Shown: positions 1 to 10,655 of the stretch, piece by piece
How positions within the stretch are numbered: position 1 is the first letter of the stretch
How the letters are laid out: each line of letters begins with the position of its first letter
From: Neofusicoccum parvum
Lineage: Eukaryota; Ascomycota; Dothideomycetes; Botryosphaeriales; Botryosphaeriaceae
Direction of reading: 5' to 3'
Length of the DNA stretch: 64,000 nt
NCBI GenBank assembly: GCA_020912385.1
Contig: CP087210.1
Span: forward strand, 2,170,001 to 2,234,000
Made by a program: the position numbers and the translations under genes
The notes under the pieces: generated by a model
Seen by the model: only the letters and a program-made list of their open reading frames with translations
Database searches by the model: none
What the model was told of the DNA's origin: nothing

Positions 1-2687
1 TTGGACCAGGTAGTCGCAGCAGACACTGCAGCACCTGTACCTGCGCCGCGCGGGCCAGGCCCGGACAGAAAATCGGATAGGCGGAGCAACGACAGTAGCA
101 CATGCGAGAAGAGCGTGGGCGAGACGCTTGGGTGGCTGCTGCGGGTGTGCTTTTGTCAACCTGTCGGTGGGGTTGAGGATTGTGACGGTGGGGACGATGC
201 CCTGGATCACCACGGCGGGCAGCCTCGTAGGGGGCAGGGGTTGAATGTGAGGGTCGAGCCGGGGCACAGTGCGGAGGCTTAATGGGCCGTGCCTGTATGA
301 CTGTCTAGCTCTCTTGTCCGTCGAGGTTTGTATTGCTGACATGCGGAACACAGGTGCTCTGGCATTGCTGGGCTCGGGTGGCTGTGCGGGCGCCTGCTTG
401 TCCCACATATGTCTTGCCCCAACTTCAACGCTTACGCTATTCATTGCGGTAGGTAGAACTTTCTTCCTTTTCCCTCTTCCCTTATTGTCTCTAGTCCTGA
501 TGGGTAGAGTAAGTATACTCCAGCGCCGCTCCACTCGGAGAGCACTCCGCCTCTGCCAGTGTGGGTGGAAATTGCTTTTTTCTCCTTATTCGTCGTGCTT
601 ACGTTTCTCTCCGGCGGAGAGCGCTCCGCTTCCGCCCGGCGCGGCTCGAGTTTCTCTCTGCGTTGCGCCCCACGGCTACCACCTTACCTGCATGTCTCCA
701 TGCACGTTTAGCTTCTTGCATGCGCGTATGGAAACCGGTTGCCGGGCAGCATGCATTGCCACTGGTCTGGTTTCCTATTCGGGTATTCCTTGAGCTGCAT
801 GCGCGGACCCACTCTTTTCCACGCATTCCTCTTTCAGCTTGGTTTGTGAAGATGAGGATCCGCAATTTTCGCCTCGTCGAAGCACAATCCCGAACGGGTA
901 GCTGTAGGAAAAGGATTTGCAAACGCAAAAAAGCAATTATTCTCCGCCAACGCTACTGTAGCCCTTTTACCCAGCGCCTCAGCTTGAGCCGAGGATGGAC
1001 TAATCATCTTTCAATGCCAGCGACTGCTGCATCTCTCTCATGGGCGCCGTGGCCCCCACATCGCCCCTCGTTCGTGCCAGAGATTGATTCTCCAAGGGGC
1101 GTCCGGTTGACAAATAGGCGTTTTCTTCTTCCCGCATATGCAATGTCAATCCGCGCTATTTGCTGTGGTCAGACTGACCCGCTGATGTGCTGCATGTCAA
1201 AGGCAAGTCAAATTAGTCCTCAACGCCTCCCGCCTGCTCGCTCGCTGCGGCGGGAGATCCGCCGGCCCGACGCGGCCCAGTGTTTTTTGATTGCGGAATG
1301 AGCTCTGCCTGATTACCAACGCGGAAGCAACTGGGTGGTCGTACCACATGCCCGGCGCGGCGCGGCGCGGATGTTCGCGCTCGCTCTCACCCGTGGCTTT
1401 TTTGTGGGCGCAATGCTTACTTCCTCTCCCCTCTTTTCTGTCATCTTGCAAAAAAGTAACGTTGATGGGGGGGGATGTGCTCGCATGGTCTTTCAGGAAA
1501 TCCGAGGGTGTGAGCTTCGAGGGGGGGAAAAAAAGCAACTGAATTTATTACCAGAAGCAGGACCTGGTCCGAGCGCGGACAGGGCGGATGGATTTTCTGC
1601 TGGAGTTGGGCAGGATTGTCGCGCCTTGTGTCACGCAACGGCACTCGAGGCTGTGGGGATGGGTCCCGTCGATCCTCCGGAGTGTAGAGCTGGGAATTGC
1701 AATCTGTGCCGAGGCTAGCCTGTCTGATGGTGGAGATGAATCGATGTTGCCCTGGGGCTTGGTGACGCGCGTTTGGCAGAGGATGTCCTTTTTGATACTC
1801 GTGTGTACAAATTGGGGAAATTGCTGGTATGGGTTTCTGGTAGCGAGGGCTGAACTTTGGACTGTACGTTGGGGTTCTCCGTCCTTCATCGCTGGCACCA
1901 AGGTCTTCTCCGTACATACTGTATGTATGCTCAGTCTCATATTCGATCAATTTGTTCCTTGTCGCAAGATTCCGACGTGTTTTCTGCGTGTCTACTCTCG
2001 CACCCAAGTTTTTATCCCGTCCATCCTCTCCTCCAATCCTGCCTTCTTGCCATGGGTTCGATCGTTTGATCTCATGCCCGCTGCTGCCGAGTTTAACCTC
2101 CTCGTCATCTCTCTGGACCTCTCCGCCAGCGCGGACGGACGTTCATCCGGGCGTATCCGCCGCAATGCGGAACCATCCCGAGCGCAAACGTCTGCGGGAC
2201 TTGCGGGACACCCGAGGGTAAAAGAAGAGCCGCTGAGCAGAATGTGGACTGGGCGACGTGCGTGTCGAAATTTTAAAAATCTACCGCAGGTCGCATCTGG
2301 TTGGTGCTCGGCGAAATGGTCGTCGGCGCCGCGGACACACACGCCGAAGGCTGCGATGCCGACATGGGGGGGCAAGCGGGTACATACGGGACCACGGCAA
2401 CCGAGGCTACGGTATCGGAGGTCGGTATTTGGCGTGCGGCGGGGCTGCGTTCTTCAACCAGGTTGGGGGGGCTTCGCTGTGGGATTCGAGGGTTCGGTCT
2501 ATGCATCTAGACTGTTGGGCTGACGCCAAGGTATTTGTCGAAGGGGTGGCCGAAGGCCTCGTAATGAACCCGTCTGCAGAATTACAGCGGTGACCATCAG
2601 ATATATGAGTTAAAGTCATTCTAGCTTTCTTTTTGTTTTCATCTTGGTTGAAGGGTGGTATGGCTTATAGCTGTTGCGGCCCTCTCT
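1..2687. other. No supportable gene at left edge
   Basis: This stretch has several overlapping open frames on both strands, the longest about 310 codons at 1588-2523 (+), but none shows a recognisable domain, targeting signal or intron pattern. Positions 1-282 are open on both strands and could hold part of a gene that runs off the window. The 3' end probably includes the terminator region of the minus-strand gene that stops at 2688. Confidence 0.5.
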
Positions 2688-3740
2688 CTACTGGAAAGTG
2701 CAAATAGTGGATACTATCAATACAAGCAGGGAAATAAAAAGAGATATGCCCGTCCAACTCAAATAAACCGTACCCACACCAAGAACATCAAGCAAGCAGC
2801 AAAGCAGATGAAAAACAACGAGGCCAGCTAATATCTGGAAGAAAGGCGGAGATGGTGGCGTGCTCGAGGATTCAGAGCGGACCGCGTTCGAGAAATGGTC
2901 CCAATAACCTATCTTCGTGAGTCTCCATTGAGCCTCAACTCGAAGATATATGTCCATCCGTGGAGTCTCTTTCCCGCCAACCCATTTGCGCACGTATCGA
3001 GAGGGACCAAACATGGCACGAAGTTTGACGTGATGTATTTTCTGTGCCATCTCATGCAAGAGGACGTCGAACAAAGGACCGAATGCGCGAGGGTGGTGAT
3101 GTTCGCAGAGAAACAGTGAGCAAGTGAGCTCTTCCAGCTGCGGCGCCTGGTGGAGCGCCAGCAGTATGTTGCCAAAGCCCTCCCCTAAGCGATCCATATA
3201 GAAGTCCTGAACGTGCTTCGTTGGGTCCTTAACCTCGTCACATAGCTTCAATGTGACGTGGCAGCGGCGCAGGAGTTGCGGAAAGAGTGGAAGTCGGCAG
3301 ATTCTGGGTGTCCAGATGTTTTCTGGCTCAAACCCAGGATTGTGTCTCTCGACTGCCCACAGAGTGGAGTGAGGTATTGAAACGAATCGATAACGAGCGC
3401 CAAACTCCAAGGCGTACTCCGTTCCAAATTCCCTGCAAAGTTCTGCCATGAACTCTTCTTGAATGCGTGGATCCATTCGCAGGATCAAGGGTGGGTATTT
3501 GAGCTCGGATTCTGGACCCACGCGAATGGTCCAACCTGTCCTGAATTCGTGGGGCATAGGACTACAAGGTGAGACGTCCCAGAGATGATTGTAAATCATG
3601 ATCCGAATCTCCGCAGGAAGGCGCAGGAAGGGTACATCCGTGATCATGGTCTTGCCTGATGCCATAGCCCCTCGAGGGTCTTCAGAAACAGGCTTCTGCC
3701 CACAACAGTTCTTGCTATACATTTTGCCAAAGACGCCCAA
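2688..3740 (-). CDS. F-box-like (2EXR-type) protein with C-terminal membrane segments
   Basis: Single-exon frame of 350 residues. Near residues 32-54 it has the leucine-rich motif FLRLPAEIRIMIYNHL, the hallmark of the fungal F-box-like/2EXR proteins in which this helix begins the domain. The rest matches the general style of those proteins (aromatic residues, no catalytic motif). Unusually, the last 55 residues or so are very hydrophobic and look like one or two membrane helices, suggesting a tail-anchored form. These proteins form large, rapidly changing families in filamentous fungi and mostly have no known substrate; an SCF ubiquitin-ligase role is only inference. The start is the first ATG of the frame; a second in-frame Met at residue 32 lies right before the domain and is also possible. 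Confidence 0.7.
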   Translation of the reverse strand: MGVFGKMYSKNCCGQKPVSEDPRGAMASGKTMITDVPFLRLPAEIRIMIYNHLWDVSPCSPMPHEFRTGWTIRVGPESELKYPPLILRMDPRIQEEFMAELCREFGTEYALEFGARYRFVSIPHSTLWAVERHNPGFEPENIWTPRICRLPLFPQLLRRCHVTLKLCDEVKDPTKHVQDFYMDRLGEGFGNILLALHQAPQLEELTCSLFLCEHHHPRAFGPLFDVLLHEMAQKIHHVKLRAMFGPSRYVRKWVGGKETPRMDIYLRVEAQWRLTKIGYWDHFSNAVRSESSSTPPSPPFFQILAGLVVFHLLCCLLDVLGVGTVYLSWTGISLFISLLVLIVSTICTFQ

Positions 3741-4892
3741 ATGAGGGCGGAACCGAACTCCTTGAACACAAATACCTAGTATGGCAAAGCTTTCTGGCGT
3801 TTCAAATCAATCAGACTGCAAGAACATGTTGTCAGTGCTCCGAATATCCACGCAAGCTCAGCATGCCATCATAGAAGTTCCTCGGACGAGAGGGAAAATT
3901 GGTGAGGATTTAAAGAAAGCTGAAGGAGATACGGCAACCATCTCCTCAACATGCGCCAGGGTTGCCGAAGTTGGAGTATTTGCCCGGGTGGCCTGCACGA
4001 CTTCTTGACTGATTCAACTCTTTTACGCTCTGTGCACATCCAGATCGCTGACGCAGCTCTCACAGGGCAGCAGCTTCCCTGCAGCTCGGGCGGTCTAGAA
4101 TTGATGTTTGGACCACTGGAACTGACCCCTTACCTTTATACTCGTGTGTTACGTCGGCGCTGAGTATCGGCAAAGCTTGCTGGGAGAATGCAGGGTCGCG
4201 ATAGGAAGGCGCCGGAACAACAGCCGGAGCAGCACAGCCGATGACGCGCCAGCAACAGGTATCGTCGGAGTTGTGTATTCCTCGATTGGCCACGTGCGTT
4301 ATGGCGTTAGTCATAGGGGTCGTATCGGGAGGCGCTGAGCGCCAGCGTGGAGGATCGAGCTTGGCCCGGGTGGGGAGTTGCAGCTGGCAGGTGTCGGTAT
4401 GATGTAGCTGGCAGACAGCCCGAGTCTGGGGTACTCGTACGCATGCGCTATAGCCGAGGGCCCGGCGGCGGCAGGCGGACATGCTTCGGACAAAGCGCCC
4501 ACAGGCCGCCTCCTTTCTGCGCGCACGGCGCGGCGGGGCGCGGGCGCGGCGACGCCCAGCGCGGAGGGGACACTTGTTGCTCTGGATGCTGCGCTGCGCG
4601 TTTGGGCGCGAGGTCAGCGGCGACGGGCAGCTGCGGCGCTGCGGCATTTAGAGGCGCGCGCGGCCAATCGAGGCGGCTGCTGACTTTTCGGGTGCGGCAG
4701 ACTAGGCCCAGATCGGGGCGGATAATCCCTCCCCCAGCCCATCCGCAAGATTCAAGCCAAGCATTATTCGTTCATACGCCTTGCGCCAGGTCTCACTGCT
4801 CTCCGCTCCTCTCCTCTGCACCCTCTCGCCTCCCCAGGCTCCCTGCCGTCCTGTTTGGATGAATTGTTAATTTCCGCGCGAGCAACCTCACC
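3741..4892. other. Intergenic region with OGDH promoter
   Basis: A 1.15 kb divergent region between the F-box-like gene and OGDH. No open frame here has family character. A CCAAT box lies at 4664-4668 and a pyrimidine-rich tract at about 4780-4850, just before the OGDH start. Confidence 0.5.
4664..4668 (+). promoter_or_regulatory. CCAAT box upstream of OGDH
   Basis: CCAAT in the context GGCCAATCG, about 225 bp upstream of the OGDH E1 start codon. The Hap2/3/5 complex binds CCAAT in fungi and is known to control respiratory and citrate-cycle genes. The function here is inferred. Confidence 0.35.
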
Positions 4893-7800
4893 ATGCTGCG
4901 CACTACCCTCCGCCAATGCAGCTCCCGCCTGGTGACGGGTAGCTCTGCTGCGCGGACGCCCTTCTCGCCCTCCGCCAGCGCGCTGGCATCAAAACGGCGC
5001 GCCCTCGCCATCACCGCCCAGCGCCTGCAGACGCGCCGCTATGCCGTCTCCGCCGAGGACACCAGCCGGGGCGTGGTGAGTCTCCGCCGCCGAGCACGTC
5101 GAAGTGACGGTCCTCCGGCAGCACACTGACAGCTCCCGCAGGACCCCAGCGACTCCTTCCTCCAGGGCAACACCGCCAACTATGTCGACGAGATGTACAT
5201 GCAGTGGAAGCGCGATCCGCAGAGCGTGCACGTCTCGTGGCAGGTCTACTTCCGCAACATGGAGGAGGGCGACATGCCCGTCTCGCAGGCCTTCCAGCCC
5301 CCGCCCACCATCGTCCCGAACCCCGTTGGCGGCGTGCCCGCCTTCGCCACTCCCGGCCTCGGCATGGCCGCCGGTGAGGGCTCTGATGTCATGAACCATT
5401 TGAAGGTCCAGCTGCTCGTGCGTGCCTACCAGGCTCGCGGCCACCACAAGGCGAAGATCGACCCGCTTGGCATCCGTGGCGAGGCCGCGCAGTTTGGATA
5501 CAGCAAGCCGAAGGAGCTGGAGCTGGAGCACTACAACTTCTCGGAGAAGGATTTGGACCAGGAGTTCACCCTGGGCCCCGGCATTCTGCCGCGCTTCAAG
5601 ACCGATGGTCGCGAGAAGATGACCCTCCGTGAGATCATTGCCACCTGCGAGAGGCTCTACTGCGGCTCGTACGGCGTCGAGTACATCCACATCCCCGACA
5701 GGGAGCAGTGCGACTGGCTGCGCCAGCGCATCGAGGTCCCCCAGCCCTACAAGTACTCGGTCGACGAGAAGCGTAGGATTCTTGACCGTTTGATCTGGGG
5801 TACCAGCTTCGAGTCCTTCCTCGCCACCAAGTACCCCAACGACAAGCGTTTCGGCCTGGAGGGTGGCGAGAGCTTGATTCCCGGCATGAAGGCTCTGATC
5901 GACCGCAGCGTGGATTATGGAGTCAAGGACATTGTGATTGGCATGCCTCATCGTGGTCGTCTCAACGTGCTCAGTAACGTCGTTCGTAAGCCTAACGAGT
6001 CCATCTTCTCCGAGTTCGCCGGCACCGCCGACCCCTCCGATGAGGGCTCCGGTGACGTCAAGTACCACTTGGGTATGAACTTCGAGCGTCCCACTCCTTC
6101 CGGCAAGCGTGTCCAGCTGTCTCTCGTTGCCAACCCCTCCCACTTGGAGGCCGAGGACCCCGTTGTCTTGGGTAAGACTCGTGCTATCCTCCACTACAAC
6201 AACGATGAGCAGGAGGCCAAGACCGCCATGGGTGTCCTGCTCCACGGTGACGCTGCCTTCGCTGGCCAGGGTGTTGTGTACGAGACCATGGGCTTCCACG
6301 CTCTGCCCAAGTACCACACCGGTGGCACCATCCACATCATCGTCAACAACCAGATTGGTTTCACCACGGATCCTCGCTTCGCCCGCTCTACTCCCTACTG
6401 TTCCGACATCGCCAAGGCCATCGATGCGCCGGTTTTCCACGTCAACGGTGACGATGCCGAGGCCTTCAACTTTGTCTGCCAGCTCGCCGCCGACTACCGC
6501 GCCACCTTCAAGAAGGATGTCGTTATCGACATGGTCTGCTACCGCAAGCAGGGACACAACGAGACCGACCAGCCTTTCTTCACCCAGCCTCTTATGTACA
6601 AGCGTATCGCGGAGCAGAAGCCGGCCCTCGACAAGTACGTTGACAAGCTTCTCCAGGAGGGCACCTTCACCAAGGAGGACGTTGATGAGCACAAGGCTTG
6701 GGTGTGGGGCATGCTCGAGGAGAGCTTCTCCCGCAGCAAGGACTACCAGCCCACGGCCAAGGAATGGTTGACGTCTGCTTGGAATGGCTTCAAGTCCCCC
6801 AAGGAGCTTGCCACTGAGGTTCTTCCCCACCTGCCTACTGCCGTCGACGCCGAGGTTTTGAAGCAGGTTGCTGAGAAGATCGGTGGCTCCCCCGAGGGCT
6901 TCACCGTTCACCGCAACCTCAAGCGTATTCTGCAGAACCGCACCAAGACTGTCACCGAGGGCAAGAACATCGACATGGCTACCGCTGAGGCGCTCGCCTT
7001 CGGAACTCTCTGCTTGGAAGGCCACCATGTCCGCGTGTCTGGTCAGGATGTCGAGCGTGGTACCTTCTCTCAGCGCCACGCTGTCCTCCACGACCAGGAG
7101 AACGAGGGCACCTACACTCCTCTGGCAAGCCTCAGCCAAGACCAAGGCTCCTTCGTTATCTCCAACTCCTCGCTGAGCGAGTTCGGAGTGTAAGTTTCAA
7201 CCCACACCCTCTTGTTGTTATTGCTAACGTCTCCCAGCCTTGGTTTTGAATACGGATACTCTCTTTCGTCCCCGAACGCCCTGGTCATGTGGGAGGCGCA
7301 GTTCGGTGACTTCGCCAACAACGCTCAGTGCATCATTGACCAGTTCATCGCTTCCGGCGAGGTTAAGTGGCTGCAGCGTAGCGGCCTCGTCATGTCGCTT
7401 CCTCACGGTTACGATGGCCAAGGTCCTGAGCACTCTTCCGGCCGCATGGAGCGCTACCTCCAGCTTTGCAACGAGGATCCCCGCATCTTCCCCAGCCCGG
7501 ACAAGCTCGAGCGCCAGCACCAGGACTGCAACATGCAGATCGCCTACCTCACCAAGCCTTCCAACATGTTCCACATCCTCCGTCGCCAGATGAACCGCCA
7601 GTTCCGCAAGCCTCTCGTCCTCTTCTTCTCGAAGTCTCTCCTCCGTCACCCGATGGCCCGCTCAGACATTGATGAGTTCACGGATGACTCGCACTTCCAG
7701 TGGCTCGTTCCCGACCCGGCTCATGAGACGAACGAGATCGCGCCCAAGAATGAAATCGAGCGCGTCGTCATCTGCACTGGTCAGGTGTGGGGTGCTTTGT

Positions 7801-8153
7801 GGCAGTACCGCCAGGAGCACGGACTGAAGAACACTGCCATCACGCGCATTGAGCAGCTTCACCCCTTCCCGTGGGCGCAGCTCAGGGACAACCTCGACTC
7901 GTACCCCAACGCCAAGAACATTGTGTGGTGCCAGGAGGAGCCCCTGAACGCAGGTGCCTGGTCGTTCACGCAGCCGCGCATTGAGACTCTCCTCAACGAG
8001 ACGGAGCACCACAACCGCAGGCACGTCATGTATGCCGGACGCAACCCGAGCGCCAGTGTTGCCACGGGTCTGAAGGCGGTGCACAAGAAGGAGGAGAAGG
8101 ATTTGTTGGAAGCGGCCTTCACGGTCACGCAGGACAAGCTGAAGGGCGAGTAA
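4893..8153 (+). CDS. KGD1: 2-oxoglutarate dehydrogenase E1 component, mitochondrial
   Basis: Thiamine-diphosphate E1 subunit of the mitochondrial 2-oxoglutarate dehydrogenase complex. It decarboxylates 2-oxoglutarate and passes the succinyl group to the lipoyl E2. Three exons: 4893-5075, 5142-7189 and 7238-8153, joined in frame (phase 0, then phase 2; GTGAGT and GTAAGT donors), giving 1,048 residues, the usual length. The N-terminus is rich in Arg, Ser and Ala with no acidic residues, a mitochondrial presequence. The [14 protein letters not shown] segment is the E1 N-terminal helix. [11 protein letters not shown] (about residues 327-337), NNQIGFTT (about 461) and HVNGDDAEA (about 493) are the cofactor and active-site motifs. 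The C-terminal transketolase-like part is in exon 3 ([11 protein letters not shown], then GRMERYLQ). Codons are strongly C/G-ending, as in a highly expressed gene. Confidence 0.97.
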
Positions 8154-8549
8154 AAAAAACTTGGGTAGAGAGGACTTTGGAGATGTAGATGAGGCGGCGG
8201 ACTAGTGCATTTTCTCTCTGTACAGTACATCAGTATCACGCTTAATTTCCTTTTGTGTCGATGGGGAAACCGGGAGCGTAGAACATGCGGGATAGGTGCT
8301 CCCGAATTGGATCGTGCATTGGTAGGGTTTAGGTGTTTGTCGGACTGGAGGCGTAATCAACATGTGTTGTCCAACGGGAGCTGCTGTGCGGGGGGGTGAG
8401 TGAGTGTGCAGTGACTGCGGCGCGCCTGTCAGTGCCAAGCCGCGGCAGTGGCGAGGTCGAGACGTCATCGGAGCTCTCTGGCGCATTTCCCGACCTCCAA
8501 ACTGCATCTCCGCCGTCCTCAATCCCATCCCCACCACCAATCGTCCTGG
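8154..8549. other. Short intergenic region
   Basis: About 400 bp between the OGDH stop and the chosen start of the DUF1992 gene. It holds the OGDH 3' end and the next gene's leader. No gene seen. Confidence 0.5.
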
Positions 8550-10379
8550 ATGCCTGGCGCAACTTTTGCACCGTCCTACATCTGCCCTCGCTGCCTGCGG
8601 GCCGCCCGGCGCCCCTTCCGCCCCGTTCTCCCGCAATCGCGACGCCTGTGGCTGTCCGCCTCGCCACACCTCCGCTCCGCCGCCGCCGAACCCTCCTCCA
8701 CCTCGTCCGCACGCGACCCGGACAAAGCCAATGCCTCCCGCGACGACAAGCCGAGCAATGGCAACGAAAAGCCGAGCAATGGCAACGAGAAGCCGAGCAA
8801 CGGCAACGAGCCGCCGAGGCCGGAGCAAGACGACAAAGAGCCCGGCGCCATGTCGCGCCGCCTCGAGACGCTGACGGAGGAGGGCCTCGCGGGGTCCGGA
8901 CGCGCGGCGCAGCGCGCGGCCGTCGCGGACGCAGGCTTCTCGGAGGAGCTCCGCCGGCAGCTCGAGGAGCGCATCGCTGGCGCGACCTTCAAGCACGAGT
9001 TCGCGCGCGAGCTCGCGCAGGCGGAGCTGCCGGCCGCGGCGGGGCGCGGGACCAGGGAGGCGGCGGCGGCGCCGGCGTGGACGGGGACGGAGAGCGCGGC
9101 GGACGCGAGCCTGCGGATGCTGGACGACGCGGTGAAGCCGCTGAGGGGGCCGGGGAGGAAGGGGGCCGCCGGGAACGTGGTGAGGGCGCCGGCGCGGGTG
9201 GACACGGGGCGGGGGGCGGGGAGGAGGAAGGACGGGGCGCGGCTGGCGGACGCGCGCGACCGGACGAGCCTGTACGGCATGCAGAAGGAGGCGGCGGAGG
9301 GCTCGGAGGAGCGCGAGAAGCTGCGGCGCGAGATGCGCGAGCGGTTCCAGCCGGGGGCGCGGGGCGGGTCGATGAGCGTGCGCGCGCTGGAGAGCCTGGC
9401 CAACGAGCGCATCGAGGACGCCATCGCGCGCGGCCAGTTCAAGAACATCCCGCGCGGCCGGAAGATCGAGCGCGACTACAACGCCAGCAACCCGTTCCTC
9501 GACACGACCGAGTACTTCATGAACAAGATCATCCAGAAGCAGGAGATCGTGCCACCGTGGATCGAGAAGCAGCAGGAGCTGGTCACCGCGGCGACGAGGT
9601 TCAGGTCCCGGCTGAGGGCGGATTGGAAGAGGCATGCGGCCAGGATGATTGCGAGCAAGGGCGGCTCGCTCGAGACGCAGATCCAGCGCGCGCAGGCGTA
9701 TGCGGAGGCGGAGAAGATGTTCAATCCGCGGCGCGCGAAGGAGGAGAGGATGAACGCCGTCGACTCTGGAGGGCTACTGAGCCAGATCACTCTCGCGGGG
9801 GAATTGAAGATCGCGCCAGCACCCGACGACACCAAGACTGCGGAGGGGGAGCAGCCCGAGCAAATCACCGTGACGGCTACGCCTGTGGGCTCGGCTGACG
9901 GCGCTGCTGCTCCTTCACCAGGCGGCGCGGAGGAAGTCGTCGCAGAAGTCACAGTCCAGGACCCGCCCTCGACCACCTCTCCACCCCCATCTTCCTCCCC
10001 GGTCAAACCAGCCCCCCACCCCTTCCGCGACCCCACCTGGGAAGCCACGGAGCGATCCTTCCTCACCCTCTCCGTCTCGTCGCTCAACGCGCTCACGCGC
10101 TCCTACAACCTCATGGCGCCCGAGCTGGCCAAGAAGCCGTACTTCTCGCTCGACCGCGAGCTGGCCGCCGCCTTCGCTGACGTCGCGCCGCAGCTGCCCA
10201 AGGAGATCCGCGACCGCGCGCTCGAGCCGAAGGCGAAGCCGGACCGGCCGCGTGCGGGCCACGCGCGGGGCGGCGTGCTGGATCAGTTCGGGACGAAGCA
10301 GGGGGTCGAGATTTGGGATGAGACTGGCAGTAAGTATGGGTTGAGGGAGTTTTGGCGGGATTTGTTTGCAAAAAAGTAG
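8550..10379 (+). CDS. DUF1992 (DNAJC28-type) protein, probably mitochondrial
   Basis: Single-exon protein of 609 residues. Around residues 275-345 it has SVRALESLANERIEDAIARG, then KNIPRGRK, DTTEYFMNKII and PPWIEKQQEL, the DUF1992 signature of DNAJC28-like proteins. No J domain (HPD motif) is visible, so it is DNAJC28-like only in that domain. I start it at the ATG at 8550 because the frame then begins MPGATFAPSYICPRCLRAAR, an Arg-rich, acid-free leader typical of fungal mitochondrial proteins; a start at 8448 is possible. Residues 67-87 are three perfect-frame copies of KPSNGNE. The middle is low-complexity and very GC-rich. The C-terminal 100 residues form a second folded-looking region, preceded by a Pro/Ser linker. 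DNAJC28 has been linked to Golgi/COG function in animals and the role of the fungal protein is not known to me. Confidence 0.85.
   Translation: MPGATFAPSYICPRCLRAARRPFRPVLPQSRRLWLSASPHLRSAAAEPSSTSSARDPDKANASRDDKPSNGNEKPSNGNEKPSNGNEPPRPEQDDKEPGAMSRRLETLTEEGLAGSGRAAQRAAVADAGFSEELRRQLEERIAGATFKHEFARELAQAELPAAAGRGTREAAAAPAWTGTESAADASLRMLDDAVKPLRGPGRKGAAGNVVRAPARVDTGRGAGRRKDGARLADARDRTSLYGMQKEAAEGSEEREKLRREMRERFQPGARGGSMSVRALESLANERIEDAIARGQFKNIPRGRKIERDYNASNPFLDTTEYFMNKIIQKQEIVPPWIEKQQELVTAATRFRSRLRADWKRHAARMIASKGGSLETQIQRAQAYAEAEKMFNPRRAKEERMNAVDSGGLLSQITLAGELKIAPAPDDTKTAEGEQPEQITVTATPVGSADGAAAPSPGGAEEVVAEVTVQDPPSTTSPPPSSSPVKPAPHPFRDPTWEATERSFLTLSVSSLNALTRSYNLMAPELAKKPYFSLDRELAAAFADVAPQLPKEIRDRALEPKAKPDRPRAGHARGGVLDQFGTKQGVEIWDETGSKYGLREFWRDLFAKK
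8748..8810 (+). repeat. Three tandem 21-nt repeats in coding sequence
   Basis: Three adjacent copies of a 21-nt unit at 8748, 8769 and 8790, differing at one or two third-codon positions. Each encodes KPSNGNE, in the linker after the targeting leader of the DUF1992 protein. Confidence 0.9.
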
Positions 10380-10655
10380 GAAGGGAGGGTTTTAGATAGA
10401 GTTTCGGTTATTGTGATGTTGACATGTATTTTTTTTTTAATATACTTCAGTCTTGAACGCTCCTCCATTTGTTCTTCCTGTTCCAACTTATACTTTTTCT
10501 TCTTTTGATATTTGACCATCTTCTGTCATTTCCCCTCCTTGCAATCCAAAGAACGCCTTACCATTCTAGAGAGCATCACTCCTGTACTCCCAGCGCACCA
10601 CGAAATACACACATAACAGCCCCCCTTTTCTCATTCCTTTCCCCCCAACACACCC

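Noticed and set aside
1588..2523. 311-codon frame near the left edge
   Set aside because: No domain, no gene-like composition, and competing frames on both strands. Kept only as a possibility.
4989..7145. 718-codon open frame on the minus strand
   Set aside because: It is exactly antisense to OGDH exons. The C-ending codons of OGDH remove stops from that frame; its sequence is Val/Leu/Gly/Glu-rich shadow text with no family.
8202..9635. 477-codon frame on minus strand, and 500-codon frame at 8396-9898 on plus
   Set aside because: Both are GC-driven shadows of the DUF1992 gene; their proteins are runs of Arg, Pro and Gly.
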